Of a stretch of 64,000 nt of DNA, positions 41,403 through 52,785 are shown piece by piece. A program made the position numbers and the translations under genes. How positions within the stretch are numbered: the stretch's first letter is position 1; every line of letters begins with the position of its first letter. The stretch is from Pseudomonas fluvialis. GTDB lineage: Bacteria; Pseudomonadota; Gammaproteobacteria; Pseudomonadales; Pseudomonadaceae. The notes below the pieces were generated by a model that was not told the DNA's origin, made no database searches, and saw nothing but the letters and a program-made list of their open reading frames with translations. The stretch covers positions 124,001-188,000 of the forward strand of contig NZ_JACHLL010000001.1 in NCBI RefSeq assembly GCF_014207935.1. Direction: 5' to 3'.

Positions 41403-42860
41403 TCAGGCCCCGGTCCCGCCTACGGTGATGGCATCGATCTTCAGAGTCGGCTGACCCACACCCACCGGCACCGACTGGCCATCCTTGCCACAGGTGCCCA
41501 CGCCGCTGTCCAGCGCCAGGTCGTTACCGACCATCGACACTCGCCCCATCGCCTCCGGACCATTGCCGATAAGGGTCGCTCCCTTGACCGGGGTCGTGAT
41601 GCGGCCATTTTCGATCAGGTAGGCCTCACTGGTGGTGAAGACAAACTTGCCACTGGTGATATCCACCTGGCCGCCGCCGAGGCTGGCGCAGTAGATACCC
41701 CGCTCCACCGACGCAATGATTTCCTGCGGATCACTCTGCCCGGCCAGCATGTAGGTATTGGTCATGCGTGGCATCGGCAGATTGGCATAGGACTCGCGTC
41801 GGCCATTGCCGGTGGCTGCCACGCCCATCAGTCGGGCATTGAGCTTGTCCTGCATGTAGCCCTTGAGCACGCCGTTCTCGATCAGCGTGGTGCACTGGGT
41901 CGGAGTGCCCTCGTCGTCCACGCTCAGTGAGCCGCGGCGATCGGCCAGGGTGCCGTCGTCGACGATGGTGCACAGGCTGGAAGCCACCTGCTCGCCGATG
42001 CGGCCACTGTAGGCCGAGCTGCCCTTGCGGTTGAAATCGCCTTCCAGACCATGGCCCACGGCCTCATGCAGCAGTACCCCGGACCAGCCAGGCCCGAGCA
42101 CCACCGGCAGCGTGCCTGCCGGAGCCGGAACAGCCTCCAGGTTGACCAGTGCCTGGCGCACCGCCTCGCGGGCATAGTCCATGGCGCGGTTCTGTTCGCT
42201 GCCGGCCTTCTGCAGGAAATAGCGGTAATCGGTACGACCGCCACCGCCATGGCCTCCGCGCTCGCGTCGACCGTTCTGCTCGACGATGACGCTGACATTG
42301 AAACGCACCAGCGGACGAATATCCGCCGCCAGACTGCCATCCATACCCGCCACCAGCACACGATCCCAGACTCCGGCCAGGCTCACGGTCACCTGCTGAA
42401 TGCGCGGATCGAAGGCACGCGTGGCCTGATCCACCTGCTTGAGCAACTCGACCTTTTCCGCACGGCTCAGTACATCCAGCGGATTGCCGTCGATATACAG
42501 GGCCGGCACAGACGCTGGCGCAAACGCCTGCACACGCCCCTGCTGCCCGGCACGGGCAATGCTGCGCGCCGCGCGGGCGGCCTGGCGCAAAGCCTCGGCC
42601 GTGAGACTGTTGCTGTAGGCAAAACCGGTTTTCTCCCCGGACAGGGCACGCACACCGACACCCTGATCCAGGTGAAAGCTGCCTTCCTTGACGATGCCAT
42701 CCTCCAGCATCCATGACTCGGACACCTGGCCCTGGAAATACAGGTCGGCCGCATCGATGCCGGGGCCAGCCAGCTCGCCGAGTATGCCCTGCAGCTGATC
42801 GAGATCGAGTCCGCCCGGGCTGAGCAACTGCTCACTGACGATGGACAGGGGATTGTTCAT
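41403..42860 (-). CDS. tldD: Metalloprotease TldD
   Basis: Catalytic subunit of the TldD/E peptidase. From ATG 42860 the protein is 485 aa and carries the zinc motif HEAVGH at residues 265-270 (HExxxH) followed by GLEGD, which is the active site missing from PmbA. The chosen ATG has a GGAG five bases upstream; a GTG six bases earlier overlaps the stop of the nitrilase gene. A hairpin with arms ACCGGGGC and GCCCCGGT (41391-41414) spans its stop codon and separates it from darP. Confidence 0.97.
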   Translation of the reverse strand: MNNPLSIVSEQLLSPGGLDLDQLQGILGELAGPGIDAADLYFQGQVSESWMLEDGIVKEGSFHLDQGVGVRALSGEKTGFAYSNSLTAEALRQAARAARSIARAGQQGRVQAFAPASVPALYIDGNPLDVLSRAEKVELLKQVDQATRAFDPRIQQVTVSLAGVWDRVLVAGMDGSLAADIRPLVRFNVSVIVEQNGRRERGGHGGGGRTDYRYFLQKAGSEQNRAMDYAREAVRQALVNLEAVPAPAGTLPVVLGPGWSGVLLHEAVGHGLEGDFNRKGSSAYSGRIGEQVASSLCTIVDDGTLADRRGSLSVDDEGTPTQCTTLIENGVLKGYMQDKLNARLMGVAATGNGRRESYANLPMPRMTNTYMLAGQSDPQEIIASVERGIYCASLGGGQVDITSGKFVFTTSEAYLIENGRITTPVKGATLIGNGPEAMGRVSMVGNDLALDSGVGTCGKDGQSVPVGVGQPTLKIDAITVGGTGA

Positions 42861-42862
42861 GT

Positions 42863-43723
42863 TCACTCCGAAACGGCCGTCGTGCGGTCGCTACTGGTCA
42901 GACGGGAAATAGAAAAGCGCCGGTGCTGGCTGATCGGCATGCGCTGGCGAATCTCGGCCTGCGCCTGGGCATCGCGCGCGCCCAGCAGCACAGCTTCGCC
43001 TTCGGACTGCTCAGCCAGCACCACGCCCCAGGGATCGATGATGGCCGAGTGGCCAAAGGTCTGCCGCGGCCCCGGATGAGTGCCCCCCTGATTGGCCGCC
43101 AGCACATAGCATTGTGTTTCGATGGCTCGGGCACGGGTCAGTACATGCCAGTGTGCGGCGCCTGTCACGGCCGTGAAGGCTGCGGGCACGCTGATCAGCT
43201 CGGCGCCTTGTTCGCGCAGGGCGGTGTACAGCTCGGGAAAGCGCAGGTCATAGCACACCGACAGCCCCAGGCGCCCCACGGGCGTATCGGCCACCACCGC
43301 CTGGCCGCCATGGGCATAGTCATCCGACTCGCGATAGCGGCCACGACTGTCGGCCACATCGACATCAAACAGGTGCAGCTTGTCGTAGCGCGCCACACGC
43401 TGCCCCTGGTCATCCAGCAGCAATGAGCAAGCATGGGGACGAGCATCGGGCTGGCCATCGGGCGGCAGCGGGATGGTTCCGGCGACCAGCCACAGGCCCA
43501 GATCACGGCAGCTGTTACGCAGCCACGGCAGAATCGGTCCGTCACCGAGCGCCTCGGCCGCGCCCAGCGCCGGCAGGTCACTGCGGCCAATGGCGGCGAA
43601 GTTCTCCGGCAACACGGCCAGCCGGGCGCCGGCTTGCGCCGCCTGTTCCAGCAAGTGCCGAGCATCGCGCAGGTTCTGCGCCACGTCGGCCTGGCTGACC
43701 ATCTGAATCACTGCAATCGTCAT
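42863..43723 (-). CDS. Carbon-nitrogen hydrolase, Nit1/omega-amidase group
   Basis: Nitrilase-superfamily amidase. The 286-residue product has the full Glu-Lys-Cys triad: Glu40 (LPEN), Lys115 (YDKLHLFD) and Cys157 ([10 protein letters not shown]). The [10 protein letters not shown] and CYDLRFPEL blocks are typical of the Nit branch, which hydrolyses deaminated glutathione (metabolite repair) rather than nitriles; exact substrate is an inference. Between tldD and yhdP in a tight minus-strand cluster. Confidence 0.9.
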   Translation of the reverse strand: MTIAVIQMVSQADVAQNLRDARHLLEQAAQAGARLAVLPENFAAIGRSDLPALGAAEALGDGPILPWLRNSCRDLGLWLVAGTIPLPPDGQPDARPHACSLLLDDQGQRVARYDKLHLFDVDVADSRGRYRESDDYAHGGQAVVADTPVGRLGLSVCYDLRFPELYTALREQGAELISVPAAFTAVTGAAHWHVLTRARAIETQCYVLAANQGGTHPGPRQTFGHSAIIDPWGVVLAEQSEGEAVLLGARDAQAQAEIRQRMPISQHRRFSISRLTSSDRTTAVSE

Positions 43724-43782
43724 GACGTCTCGACTTCATTCACCCGACAGCCCTCAGACTGACACAGGCTTGCGTAGGCTGC

Positions 43783-46700
43783 TCAGGGTTTCTGCTGATC
43801 CGGCTTGAGGAAGCTGATCTGCGGGTTCTGCCAGGGTCCGTTGACGTGGTATTTCACGCTGGCCATCCGCGCCACCCGATCCCCGAGCAGCTTGTCGACC
43901 ACGAACAGCGCCCCGCCGATTGCCGGTGCACCGGCAATCAGGGCCGCCAGCGGCAGGTTGTTGCTGACTGGCAGGGAGACCAGCAACTGCGCGTTGATCT
44001 GATCCCTGGCCATGTCCAGGGTGCCATCCAGCTCGACCTGAGTGGACGGTCCCTCGATACGCAGCGGCTCACGCGTGACGAAAACCCCCTGTGGACCTTC
44101 CAGGCGCACCTTCATGCGATCGTAGGCCAGCCCCTTACCGAACAGGTCGCTGAAATCCAGGCGCAGCCGGCGACCGATGGCGTTGAAGTTGAGCAGGCCA
44201 AATACCCGCAGGGCCTGCGCCCCGCCCTCGACCTTGCTGATCGCACCCTTGCGCAGGCTCGCGTCCAGAGTTCCGGAGAAGCGCTTGAGACTCAGGCCCG
44301 CCGGCGACCCGGGCCAGTCGCCGGCCACGTCCAGGCGAAAATGCTCGCTGCTGACCGTCGGCGCATAGCCCCAGGCCGCCAGCACGTCGCGCAGATTGGC
44401 TCCCGCCAGACGCCCCTGATAGCGGGTGCGCGAGCCTTCGACCTCCTGATTCCAGCTGAGCGTGCCGTTCAGCAGCATGCCCTTGAGCTCCAGCTGCAAA
44501 TCGCTGAACTGACTACCCAGGGTCTGCGGGCGTGCCTTGAAACGCCAGGCCCCCAGCAACTCGTTACCGTAAAGAACCCTGGCCACCTGCACGTCCATGG
44601 CGGGCACCACACGGGGATCCACGCTGGCCAGGGGATCACGGCTCTCGGCATCCACACCCTTGAGCCCCTCGGACCTGGGCAGCGACAGATAGTCCAGACT
44701 CACCTGTATCGGCTCGCCTGCAGCATCCGCCACGCTGACCAGGCCCTTGGCCAGTGCGCTATCGACCCCCAGTTGCCAGGCACCGGCAGCGCGCTGCAGG
44801 GTCACGCCCACCTGTTGCTGGTCGATGCCAAAGCCGCGAAAACGGCCGATCTGCAGAGCCACGTCGGCCGCCACGGTGGGGCGTACGTCAGCCTGTGCAT
44901 AGGGCTTGAGCGCCGCCTGCCAATCCTCCAGCGACAGTTCGGCCAGCTCGCCGCGCACGCGCAGCCCGGCCTGAGCCGGCAGCACGGCCTTGCCCGGACC
45001 AATCACCAGGGCAGTGGCGGCCTTGGCCCATTCGCCCGGCGGCATCTGCAACAGCAGACTGAGCTGCTCCGGCTGTTCCAGCTGGTAGCGGCGCTGCGCG
45101 CCGGCCAGGGTCATGCGCCAACGCGTCGTACGGAGCTCGTCAGCCGCCTTGCCAAAGGGTGGCGGCAGGTCGATGGCCAGCCCCTTAAGGTCGCTGTCGA
45201 GCGTGAGCAGGCTGTCCGCGCCCTCGATATTGAGCTGCAACTGGTAGGGCAGCTCACCCCGCAGTGGCAGCGGCTGGCTGACTGCCAGCCAGTCCAGTGC
45301 CGGCTTCAGCGGTGCCCGGCCCTGCACTTCGATGCGTGTACGCAGCCGCCCGGCGCTACCTTCGGCACGAATGCGGCCACGCACCTCATGCTCCAGCACC
45401 CGCGCCGATACCGCCGGGGCGCTGAGGCCCTTGGCCAGGTCGAAATTGAAATCGCCCTTGATCCGACTCAGCGCCAGGGCAGGACTGCTCAGCTGCAGAC
45501 TGGCTGCCTCGCTGCGAAAGGCCACCTGCCCACCCGGCGCAGCCCCCGCCGCCAGCGGGATATCCAGCTGCAGCTTGGCGCTCAGCGCGCCCTGGCCACG
45601 CCAGTCGGCGAAATCCTGATTGGGAATCGGTGCCTCGCGCAGCGTGCGCAAGGCATCCTCGACACTGCTGTCCAGCTCGGCCTGCAGCAACAGGCGCGGC
45701 ACCTGACCAGCGGCAACATGAGGCACATTGGCCACGGCCTGGCGCACCTGGCTGTCATGCAGCCGACCACTGCCGACGCGCACCTGCACGCCACTGTCCT
45801 CGACCCAGACCTCGCCCGCAGCCTGGCGTAATACCGGCCAGCCTGCCTGATAATCCAGCTCGGCATCGCTAACCTTGAAATACAGGCCAATACTAGTGGC
45901 CGCCGGGTCTGCGCCCTTCATCAGCGAGCCCTGGTACTCGAAGAATCCCTCCTCGATGCGTGCGCCACGAATCGCTTCGTCCAGCCACTTGGCCAATGCC
46001 GGGTTGAAGCCGGGCGAACGGCTCGGCAGATATTTCTTGGCGGCCTGCGCCTGGCCCTGACGCAGGCCAACGCGCAGGTCCATGTAGTCCTCAGCCAGCT
46101 CATCGCGCATCAAGCGTACGGTGAAATCACCGGCCAGCTCACCCTCGTCGCCGCGCAAACGAAGATAGGGACTGTTGAGCAGTAACTCCTGCTCATTCAG
46201 CTCCCATTTGAGCAGCGCACCGGCCTCGTGATAGCGCCAGAGTTCAGGGAACAGGGTGGTGAAATGCAGACCAAACGCCTCGCTGGCCAGACGCAACTGC
46301 CCCTGCTGCAGGTCGCCGCTGACGCTGCCGCTGACATTCTCCGCCGCCGGTGCCGTCTGCCAGGCGGAGACGCCGACCTGCTCCAGGTTGGCAGCAAATT
46401 CCAGGCGCTTGGCACCCTCGCGCTGTGGTCGCCAGTCCACCTGCAGGTTGCGCAGGGTACCCTGGGGACGTAGCGCCTTGAGCACTTCGCGGGCCTTATC
46501 CGGCAAGGGCGCCAGGGCGTTGACCGCATGGGCAATCGGCGCCAGTTGCAGCTCGTCGGCACTGATATGCCACTCGGCCTGCACCTCGGCGGTTTCATGC
46601 TGGTGTTCGACGCCCAGGACCACCGGTCCCCAGCGCCGCTTGTCGTAGGTCAGCCCCAGCTCTTCGACGACAAAGCGATACCCCGCCTCGGTATGGCGGA

Positions 46701-47595
46701 AATGCGCGGTAAAGCCCAGGTCGCTGAACTGCTGTGGGGTGTAGCTGGAATGACTGGCCTTGACACTGGGCAGGTGCAGACGTGCCACCGCGCCCTGCAG
46801 ACGACCCTGCCAGTCCAGCCACAGCTCGCCGCCGCCCTTGAGCTCGGCAAAACGCCAGTCACGCAGCAGCTGCTGCGGCAACCACTGCGCCCAGTCACTT
46901 TGCGGCAGACTCAGGTAGAGCTGCGCCGGCGACTGCCGCCAATCCTTCACGTTCGGCCGCACCTTGAGCTGCAGGGCCAGTGGCTGGCCATCCGGCAGGG
47001 TCACCCGGGCATCCAGATGCAGACGGCGCCCCGTGTGCAGGGTAAAGCCCAGATAGGTCAGACTCAGCGGCTCCGCGTCCGGGCGCTGGATGATCAGTTG
47101 ACTGTCGAGCAAAGTCAGGTGCTGGATCATGCCCAGCGCCGCCAGCAGCTGCGGCGGTTCCAGCGCCGCACCCGGCTGGCGGCTGGGTAAGCCCTGCAGC
47201 TGCCAGTCGCCCGCGGCATCCTGCGTCACGCGCAGCTGCAGGCCGGCTACTTCGAGATGACGCAGACGCGGTGAACGACTGAGCAGGCTGTCGAGCACGG
47301 CCGGCACCACGGCGATCTGCTGCAGCTGCAGGCCGCTCTGCCCATCGCCCAGCTCGACGTCGTGCGCCACCAGACGCGGAGCCAGACCACTCCATTCGCC
47401 CTGCAGACGACCGATACGCACCGGCAGCCCCAGCGCCTGACTGGCACGCTGCTCGACTTCGCCACGGTATTCGGCAACCAGCGGCGCCAGCTCGCGGCCC
47501 AGGCTGACATACAGCGCCAGCAGAACCAGGACAAACGCGGCCAGCCCGAGCAGGCCGCGCAACAGGCGGATCAGCCAGAGCCCCAGACGGCTCAT
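43783..47595 (-). CDS. yhdP: AsmA-like phospholipid transport protein YhdP
   Basis: Very large envelope protein thought to form a hydrophobic groove that carries phospholipid from inner to outer membrane, sharing this task with TamB and YdbH. The 1270-residue product has one N-terminal membrane anchor (about residues 8-30), a long repeated beta-rich middle (DUF3971/AsmA-like) and the AsmA2 C-terminal region, including GTLDASLRKGAISKVEGGA and LDGTLDMARDQINAQLLVSLPVS. Length matches the family. It begins 22 bases after rng. Confidence 0.95.
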   Translation of the reverse strand: MSRLGLWLIRLLRGLLGLAAFVLVLLALYVSLGRELAPLVAEYRGEVEQRASQALGLPVRIGRLQGEWSGLAPRLVAHDVELGDGQSGLQLQQIAVVPAVLDSLLSRSPRLRHLEVAGLQLRVTQDAAGDWQLQGLPSRQPGAALEPPQLLAALGMIQHLTLLDSQLIIQRPDAEPLSLTYLGFTLHTGRRLHLDARVTLPDGQPLALQLKVRPNVKDWRQSPAQLYLSLPQSDWAQWLPQQLLRDWRFAELKGGGELWLDWQGRLQGAVARLHLPSVKASHSSYTPQQFSDLGFTAHFRHTEAGYRFVVEELGLTYDKRRWGPVVLGVEHQHETAEVQAEWHISADELQLAPIAHAVNALAPLPDKAREVLKALRPQGTLRNLQVDWRPQREGAKRLEFAANLEQVGVSAWQTAPAAENVSGSVSGDLQQGQLRLASEAFGLHFTTLFPELWRYHEAGALLKWELNEQELLLNSPYLRLRGDEGELAGDFTVRLMRDELAEDYMDLRVGLRQGQAQAAKKYLPSRSPGFNPALAKWLDEAIRGARIEEGFFEYQGSLMKGADPAATSIGLYFKVSDAELDYQAGWPVLRQAAGEVWVEDSGVQVRVGSGRLHDSQVRQAVANVPHVAAGQVPRLLLQAELDSSVEDALRTLREAPIPNQDFADWRGQGALSAKLQLDIPLAAGAAPGGQVAFRSEAASLQLSSPALALSRIKGDFNFDLAKGLSAPAVSARVLEHEVRGRIRAEGSAGRLRTRIEVQGRAPLKPALDWLAVSQPLPLRGELPYQLQLNIEGADSLLTLDSDLKGLAIDLPPPFGKAADELRTTRWRMTLAGAQRRYQLEQPEQLSLLLQMPPGEWAKAATALVIGPGKAVLPAQAGLRVRGELAELSLEDWQAALKPYAQADVRPTVAADVALQIGRFRGFGIDQQQVGVTLQRAAGAWQLGVDSALAKGLVSVADAAGEPIQVSLDYLSLPRSEGLKGVDAESRDPLASVDPRVVPAMDVQVARVLYGNELLGAWRFKARPQTLGSQFSDLQLELKGMLLNGTLSWNQEVEGSRTRYQGRLAGANLRDVLAAWGYAPTVSSEHFRLDVAGDWPGSPAGLSLKRFSGTLDASLRKGAISKVEGGAQALRVFGLLNFNAIGRRLRLDFSDLFGKGLAYDRMKVRLEGPQGVFVTREPLRIEGPSTQVELDGTLDMARDQINAQLLVSLPVSNNLPLAALIAGAPAIGGALFVVDKLLGDRVARMASVKYHVNGPWQNPQISFLKPDQQKP

Positions 47596-47617
47596 GCAGC
47601 GGCGCCCTCAACCGGCA

Positions 47618-49075
47618 TCAGAGCAGCACCACGTCATACTGTTCCTGGGAGTACATGGCCTCGACCTGGAACTTGATCGGCCGGCCGATGAAGGCCTCCA
47701 GATCGGCGACATTGCCCGACTCCTCGTCCAGCAGCCGGTCGATCACCTTCTGGTTGGCCAGCACCCGGTAACCCTCGGCCTGATACGCCCGCGCCTCGCG
47801 CAGAATCTCGCGGAAAATCTCGTAGCAGATGGTCTCGGCGGTCTTCAGGGTGCCGCGCGCCTGGCAACTCGGGCAGGGCTCGCAGAGCACCTGCAGCAGA
47901 CTCTCGCGAGTGCGCTTACGGGTCATCTGCACCAGCCCCAGCTCGGTGATGCCGATGATGTTGGTCTTGGCATGGTCACGTTCGAGCTGCTTTTCCAGGG
48001 TGCGCAGCACCTGGCGCTGATGCTCTTCATCTTCCATGTCGATGAAGTCGATGATGATGATGCCACCGAGGTTGCGCAGGCGCAGCTGGCGGGCAATGGC
48101 CGTGGCCGCCTCGAGATTGGTCTTGAAGATGGTCTCTTCCAGCGTGCGATGGCCGACGAAGGCGCCGGTATTCACATCGATGGTGGTCATCGCCTCGGTC
48201 GGGTCGATGATCAGGTAGCCACCGGACTTGAGCAGCACCTTGCGCTCCAGCGCCTTCTGGATTTCATCCTCGACGCCATACAGGTCGAAGATCGGCCGCT
48301 CGCCCGGGTAATGCTCCAGACGGTCGGCCACCTCCGGCATCAGTTCATCGACGAACTGGGTGACTTTCTGGAAGGTCTCGCGCGAATCTATACGGATCTT
48401 CTCGATGCGCGAATTGACCAGATCGCGCAGAGTGCGCAGGGCCAGCGAAAGATCTTCGTAGATCACCGACGGTGTCTTGGCCGTCTGCATCTGACTGGAA
48501 ATCTGCTGCCACAGGCGGCGCAGATAACGGATGTCGGCGAGGATATCCTCGGCCTTGGCGCCATCGGCGGCCGTGCGCAGGATAAAGCCGCCCGCCTCCT
48601 CGATGCCTTCGGCTGCCACGCAGTCGGTGACCACCTTTTTCAGGCGCTCGCGCTCGGCTTCGTCCTCGATCTTGAGGGAAATGCCGACATGGGCAGTGCG
48701 CGGCATGTACACCAGATAACGCGAGGGAATCGACAGCTGTGTGGTCAGGCGTGCACCCTTGCTGCCGATCGGGTCCTTGGTCACCTGCACCACCAGGCTC
48801 TGCCCCTCATGCACCAGGGCACTGATGGACTCCACCGCACTGCCTTCGCGACTGGATATCTCGCCGGCATGGATAAATGCCGCGCGTTCCAGGCCGATAT
48901 CGACGAACGCCGCCTGCATGCCCGGCAGTACACGAACCACCTTGCCTTTGTAGATATTGCCGACGATGCCGCGCTTTTGCGTGCGTTCGACGTGAACTTC
49001 CTGCAAGACGCCGTTTTCCACCACCGCCACGCGGGACTCCATCGGGGTGATGTTGATCAGGATTTCTTCGCTCAT
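47618..49075 (-). CDS. rng: Ribonuclease G
   Basis: Endoribonuclease that matures the 16S rRNA 5' end and turns over some mRNAs. From ATG 49075 the protein is 485 aa: an S1 domain near residues 37-120 (GNIYKGKVVRVLPGMQAAFVDIG), the RNase H-like and DNase I-like catalytic parts with GAFVGHRTLEETIFKTNLEAA and IIIIDFIDM, and the zinc-link Cys401 and Cys404 (CPSC). The long C-terminal scaffold of RNase E is absent, which separates it from Rne. Seven bases after maf. Confidence 0.97.
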   Translation of the reverse strand: MSEEILINITPMESRVAVVENGVLQEVHVERTQKRGIVGNIYKGKVVRVLPGMQAAFVDIGLERAAFIHAGEISSREGSAVESISALVHEGQSLVVQVTKDPIGSKGARLTTQLSIPSRYLVYMPRTAHVGISLKIEDEAERERLKKVVTDCVAAEGIEEAGGFILRTAADGAKAEDILADIRYLRRLWQQISSQMQTAKTPSVIYEDLSLALRTLRDLVNSRIEKIRIDSRETFQKVTQFVDELMPEVADRLEHYPGERPIFDLYGVEDEIQKALERKVLLKSGGYLIIDPTEAMTTIDVNTGAFVGHRTLEETIFKTNLEAATAIARQLRLRNLGGIIIIDFIDMEDEEHQRQVLRTLEKQLERDHAKTNIIGITELGLVQMTRKRTRESLLQVLCEPCPSCQARGTLKTAETICYEIFREILREARAYQAEGYRVLANQKVIDRLLDEESGNVADLEAFIGRPIKFQVEAMYSQEQYDVVLL

Positions 49076-49082
49076 GCTCAGC

Positions 49083-49667
49083 TCACATCTGCCAGCAGGG
49101 GATGCCGAATTCGGCCAGTAGGCTGGCAGTTTCGCACAGCGGCAGGCCGACCACAGCCGAATAGCTGCCACTCATAGCGGAAACGAACACGGCGCCCAGG
49201 CCCTGGATGGCATAGCTGCCCGCCTTGTCCAGCGGCTCGCCACTGGCCCAGTAGGCCTCGGCCTGCGCCGTACTGATCGAAGCAAAACGTACCTGGCTGG
49301 CCACCACCACGGAGGCACGGCGCGCGGCCGAACACAGGGCCACGGCCGTCAGGACCTGATGTTCGCGCCCGGACAGCGCCGCCAGCATGGCCAGCGCATC
49401 GGCGCGATCCTGCGGTTTGCCGAGAATCCGCCCATCCAGCACCACCGCCGTGTCGGCGCCCAGCACCACGGCATCGGCAGCCGGTTCTAGTCGCTGCAGG
49501 CCGGCCTGCGCCTTTTCCAGCGCCAGGCGCTCGACATAGGCGCCTGGATCTTCGGCCACTCGCGGGGTTTCATCGATGCTTGCGCTGACGCGCTGGAACG
49601 GCACGCCGATCTGGCCGAGCAACTCGGCGCGGCGCGGTGAAGCCGATGCAAGGAACAGGGGGGGCAT
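49083..49667 (-). CDS. maf: Maf-family nucleoside triphosphate pyrophosphatase
   Basis: House-cleaning NTP pyrophosphatase that removes dTTP/UTP or modified nucleotides. The 194-residue protein has the family start [13 protein letters not shown] (residues 5-17), the catalytic region [13 protein letters not shown] with the conserved Asp, and [13 protein letters not shown]. The ATG at 49667 is placed by AAGGAG six bases upstream; the earlier ATG at 49673 touches that site. It lies in the mreBCD-maf-rng cluster, the common proteobacterial order. Which nucleotide is preferred cannot be told by eye. Confidence 0.95.
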   Translation of the reverse strand: MPPLFLASASPRRAELLGQIGVPFQRVSASIDETPRVAEDPGAYVERLALEKAQAGLQRLEPAADAVVLGADTAVVLDGRILGKPQDRADALAMLAALSGREHQVLTAVALCSAARRASVVVASQVRFASISTAQAEAYWASGEPLDKAGSYAIQGLGAVFVSAMSGSYSAVVGLPLCETASLLAEFGIPCWQM

Positions 49668-49700
49668 GAACATCTCCTTGTCGGCGCCGCGCAACCGCTA

Positions 49701-50192
49701 TCAGTTAACCTGCAGGCGTACGCGCAGGCCACGCAACAGGGTATGCACCCAGGGCCAGAGCAGCGCGCTGATCAGCACCGGATAGAGAAACTGCAGCGCC
49801 TCCGGCGGGCGATTGCCGGCCAGGGCAAACAGCCACAGCTGCACCAGCTGCGGGATACCGAACAACACCAGCAGCACCAGGCTCTGCTGCCACAAGGGGA
49901 ACAGGCGCAGACGCTGATGCAGGGTCAGCACGAAAAAGGTGGTCAGCATCAGCACCAGGGCGTTCTGCCCCAGCAGGCTGCCATACAGCACATCGGCAAA
50001 CAGGCCGAACAGCCAGGCCGCCACCATGCCCACACGGTGCGGCAGGGCCAGCACCCAGTAAGTCAGAAACAGCGCTAGCCACAGCGGGCGGCCGGACTCG
50101 AGAAAAGCCGGCATCGGCGCCACCGAGAGCAGCAGCGCCAACACCAGGCTGAGCCAGATCACCCAGCCATTGCGCGATCTAGTTTCGACCAT
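49701..50192 (-). CDS. mreD: Rod shape-determining protein MreD
   Basis: Small polytopic inner membrane protein of the elongasome. The 163-residue product has about five membrane segments and little else, as in the family. It overlaps the mreC end by 14 bases, so the two are probably coupled. Position in mreBCD supports the name; sequence conservation in MreD is low. Confidence 0.95.
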   Translation of the reverse strand: MVETRSRNGWVIWLSLVLALLLSVAPMPAFLESGRPLWLALFLTYWVLALPHRVGMVAAWLFGLFADVLYGSLLGQNALVLMLTTFFVLTLHQRLRLFPLWQQSLVLLVLFGIPQLVQLWLFALAGNRPPEALQFLYPVLISALLWPWVHTLLRGLRVRLQVN

Positions 50193-51171
50193 TGCGGTTC
50201 TCTCCTGTGGCGGCCGGAGCAGCGGGCGCCGGAGCTACGGCCGGGGTCGGCGCTGCCGCCTCCTGCCTGGCCGCCGCATCACGATCGGCCGCCTCCTGGG
50301 CTTCTGCCGAGTCGGTGGCACGCTGTTCCGGTGTGCGCTGATCGCTGAACACCAGCAACAGGTAGCGGCTGCGACTCAGGGCGGCGGTCGGCTCGGCACG
50401 AACAATGGCAAACGGCTGGCCCGAGTCACGCACCACTTCCTTGACGATCGCCACTGGGTAACCGGCCGGGAAGCGCTGGCCCAGGCCGGAGCTGACCAAC
50501 AGATCGCCTTCCTTGATGTCGGCCGTGTCGGCGACATGCCGCAGCTCGATCAGCCCCGGGTTGCCCGTGCCGTTGGCGATGGCACGCAGGCCATTGCGGT
50601 TGACCTGTACCGGAATGCCGTGAGTCGCATCAGTGAGCAGCAACACGCGCGCACTGTAGGGCATGACCTCGACCACCTGGCCCATCAGGCCGCGGGCGTC
50701 GAGCACCGGCATGCCCAGGCTCACGCCATCCTTGCTGCCCTTGTCGATGATCACCCGCTGGGTGAAGGGGTTAGGATCGACGCCGATCAGCTCGCTGACC
50801 AGCACCTGCTCATCGACCAGCTCGGCGGAATTGAGCAGCTCGCGCAGACGCACATTCTGCTCGGTCAGCGCCGCCAGCTTCTGCAGGCGCCGTTGCAGCA
50901 GCAGGGCCTCGGCCTTGAGCTTCTCATTCTCGGCCAGCAGCTCGCTGCGACTGCTGATCGACAAGGTCATGTCTTCCCACAGCCGAGTGGGCAGATCGGC
51001 CAGCCAGTACAACGGCGTGGCCAGCAGGCCGATCTGGCTGCGCAGCGGCTTGAGGGTATCGAAGCGCGCATCCACCACCATCAGGCTGACCGACAGCACG
51101 GTGAGCACCAGCAGGCGCACCCCGAGCGAAGGACCTTTCACGAATAGCGGTTTGATAACGGCATCTCCCAT
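50179..51171 (-). CDS. mreC: Rod shape-determining protein MreC
   Basis: Bitopic protein that links cytoplasmic MreB to the periplasmic PBP2-RodA synthase. From ATG 51171 the protein is 330 aa with one membrane helix (about residues 16-36), a coiled coil (about 70-115, ELLAENEKLKAEALLLQRRLQKL) and a beta-rich periplasmic domain. The C-terminal 50 residues are Ala/Pro/Glu-rich and low in complexity. The start is uncertain: the ATG has no strong ribosome binding site. Confidence 0.95.
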   Translation of the reverse strand: MGDAVIKPLFVKGPSLGVRLLVLTVLSVSLMVVDARFDTLKPLRSQIGLLATPLYWLADLPTRLWEDMTLSISSRSELLAENEKLKAEALLLQRRLQKLAALTEQNVRLRELLNSAELVDEQVLVSELIGVDPNPFTQRVIIDKGSKDGVSLGMPVLDARGLMGQVVEVMPYSARVLLLTDATHGIPVQVNRNGLRAIANGTGNPGLIELRHVADTADIKEGDLLVSSGLGQRFPAGYPVAIVKEVVRDSGQPFAIVRAEPTAALSRSRYLLLVFSDQRTPEQRATDSAEAQEAADRDAAARQEAAAPTPAVAPAPAAPAATGENRNGRN

Positions 51172-51191
51172 TGCATGTCGGCACAAATGCA

Positions 51192-51216
51192 AAGCCGGAA
51201 GTCAGGCTTCCGGCTT
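51192..51216 (-). other. Hairpin between mreB and mreC
   Basis: Perfect 10-base arms AAGCCGGAAG and CTTCCGGCTT around TCAGG, in the 64-base gap after mreB. Without a U-run it is more likely a partial terminator or an RNA-stability element that lowers mreCD relative to mreB. Confidence 0.6.
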
Positions 51217-51235
51217 CGGTATTGCAACGCCAGGC

Positions 51236-52784
<1,549 letters not shown>

Positions 52785-52785
<1 letters not shown>

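Noticed and set aside
43846..45831. A 661-codon plus-strand open frame inside yhdP
   Set aside because: Opposite to the conserved yhdP reading frame; no domain and a biased composition.
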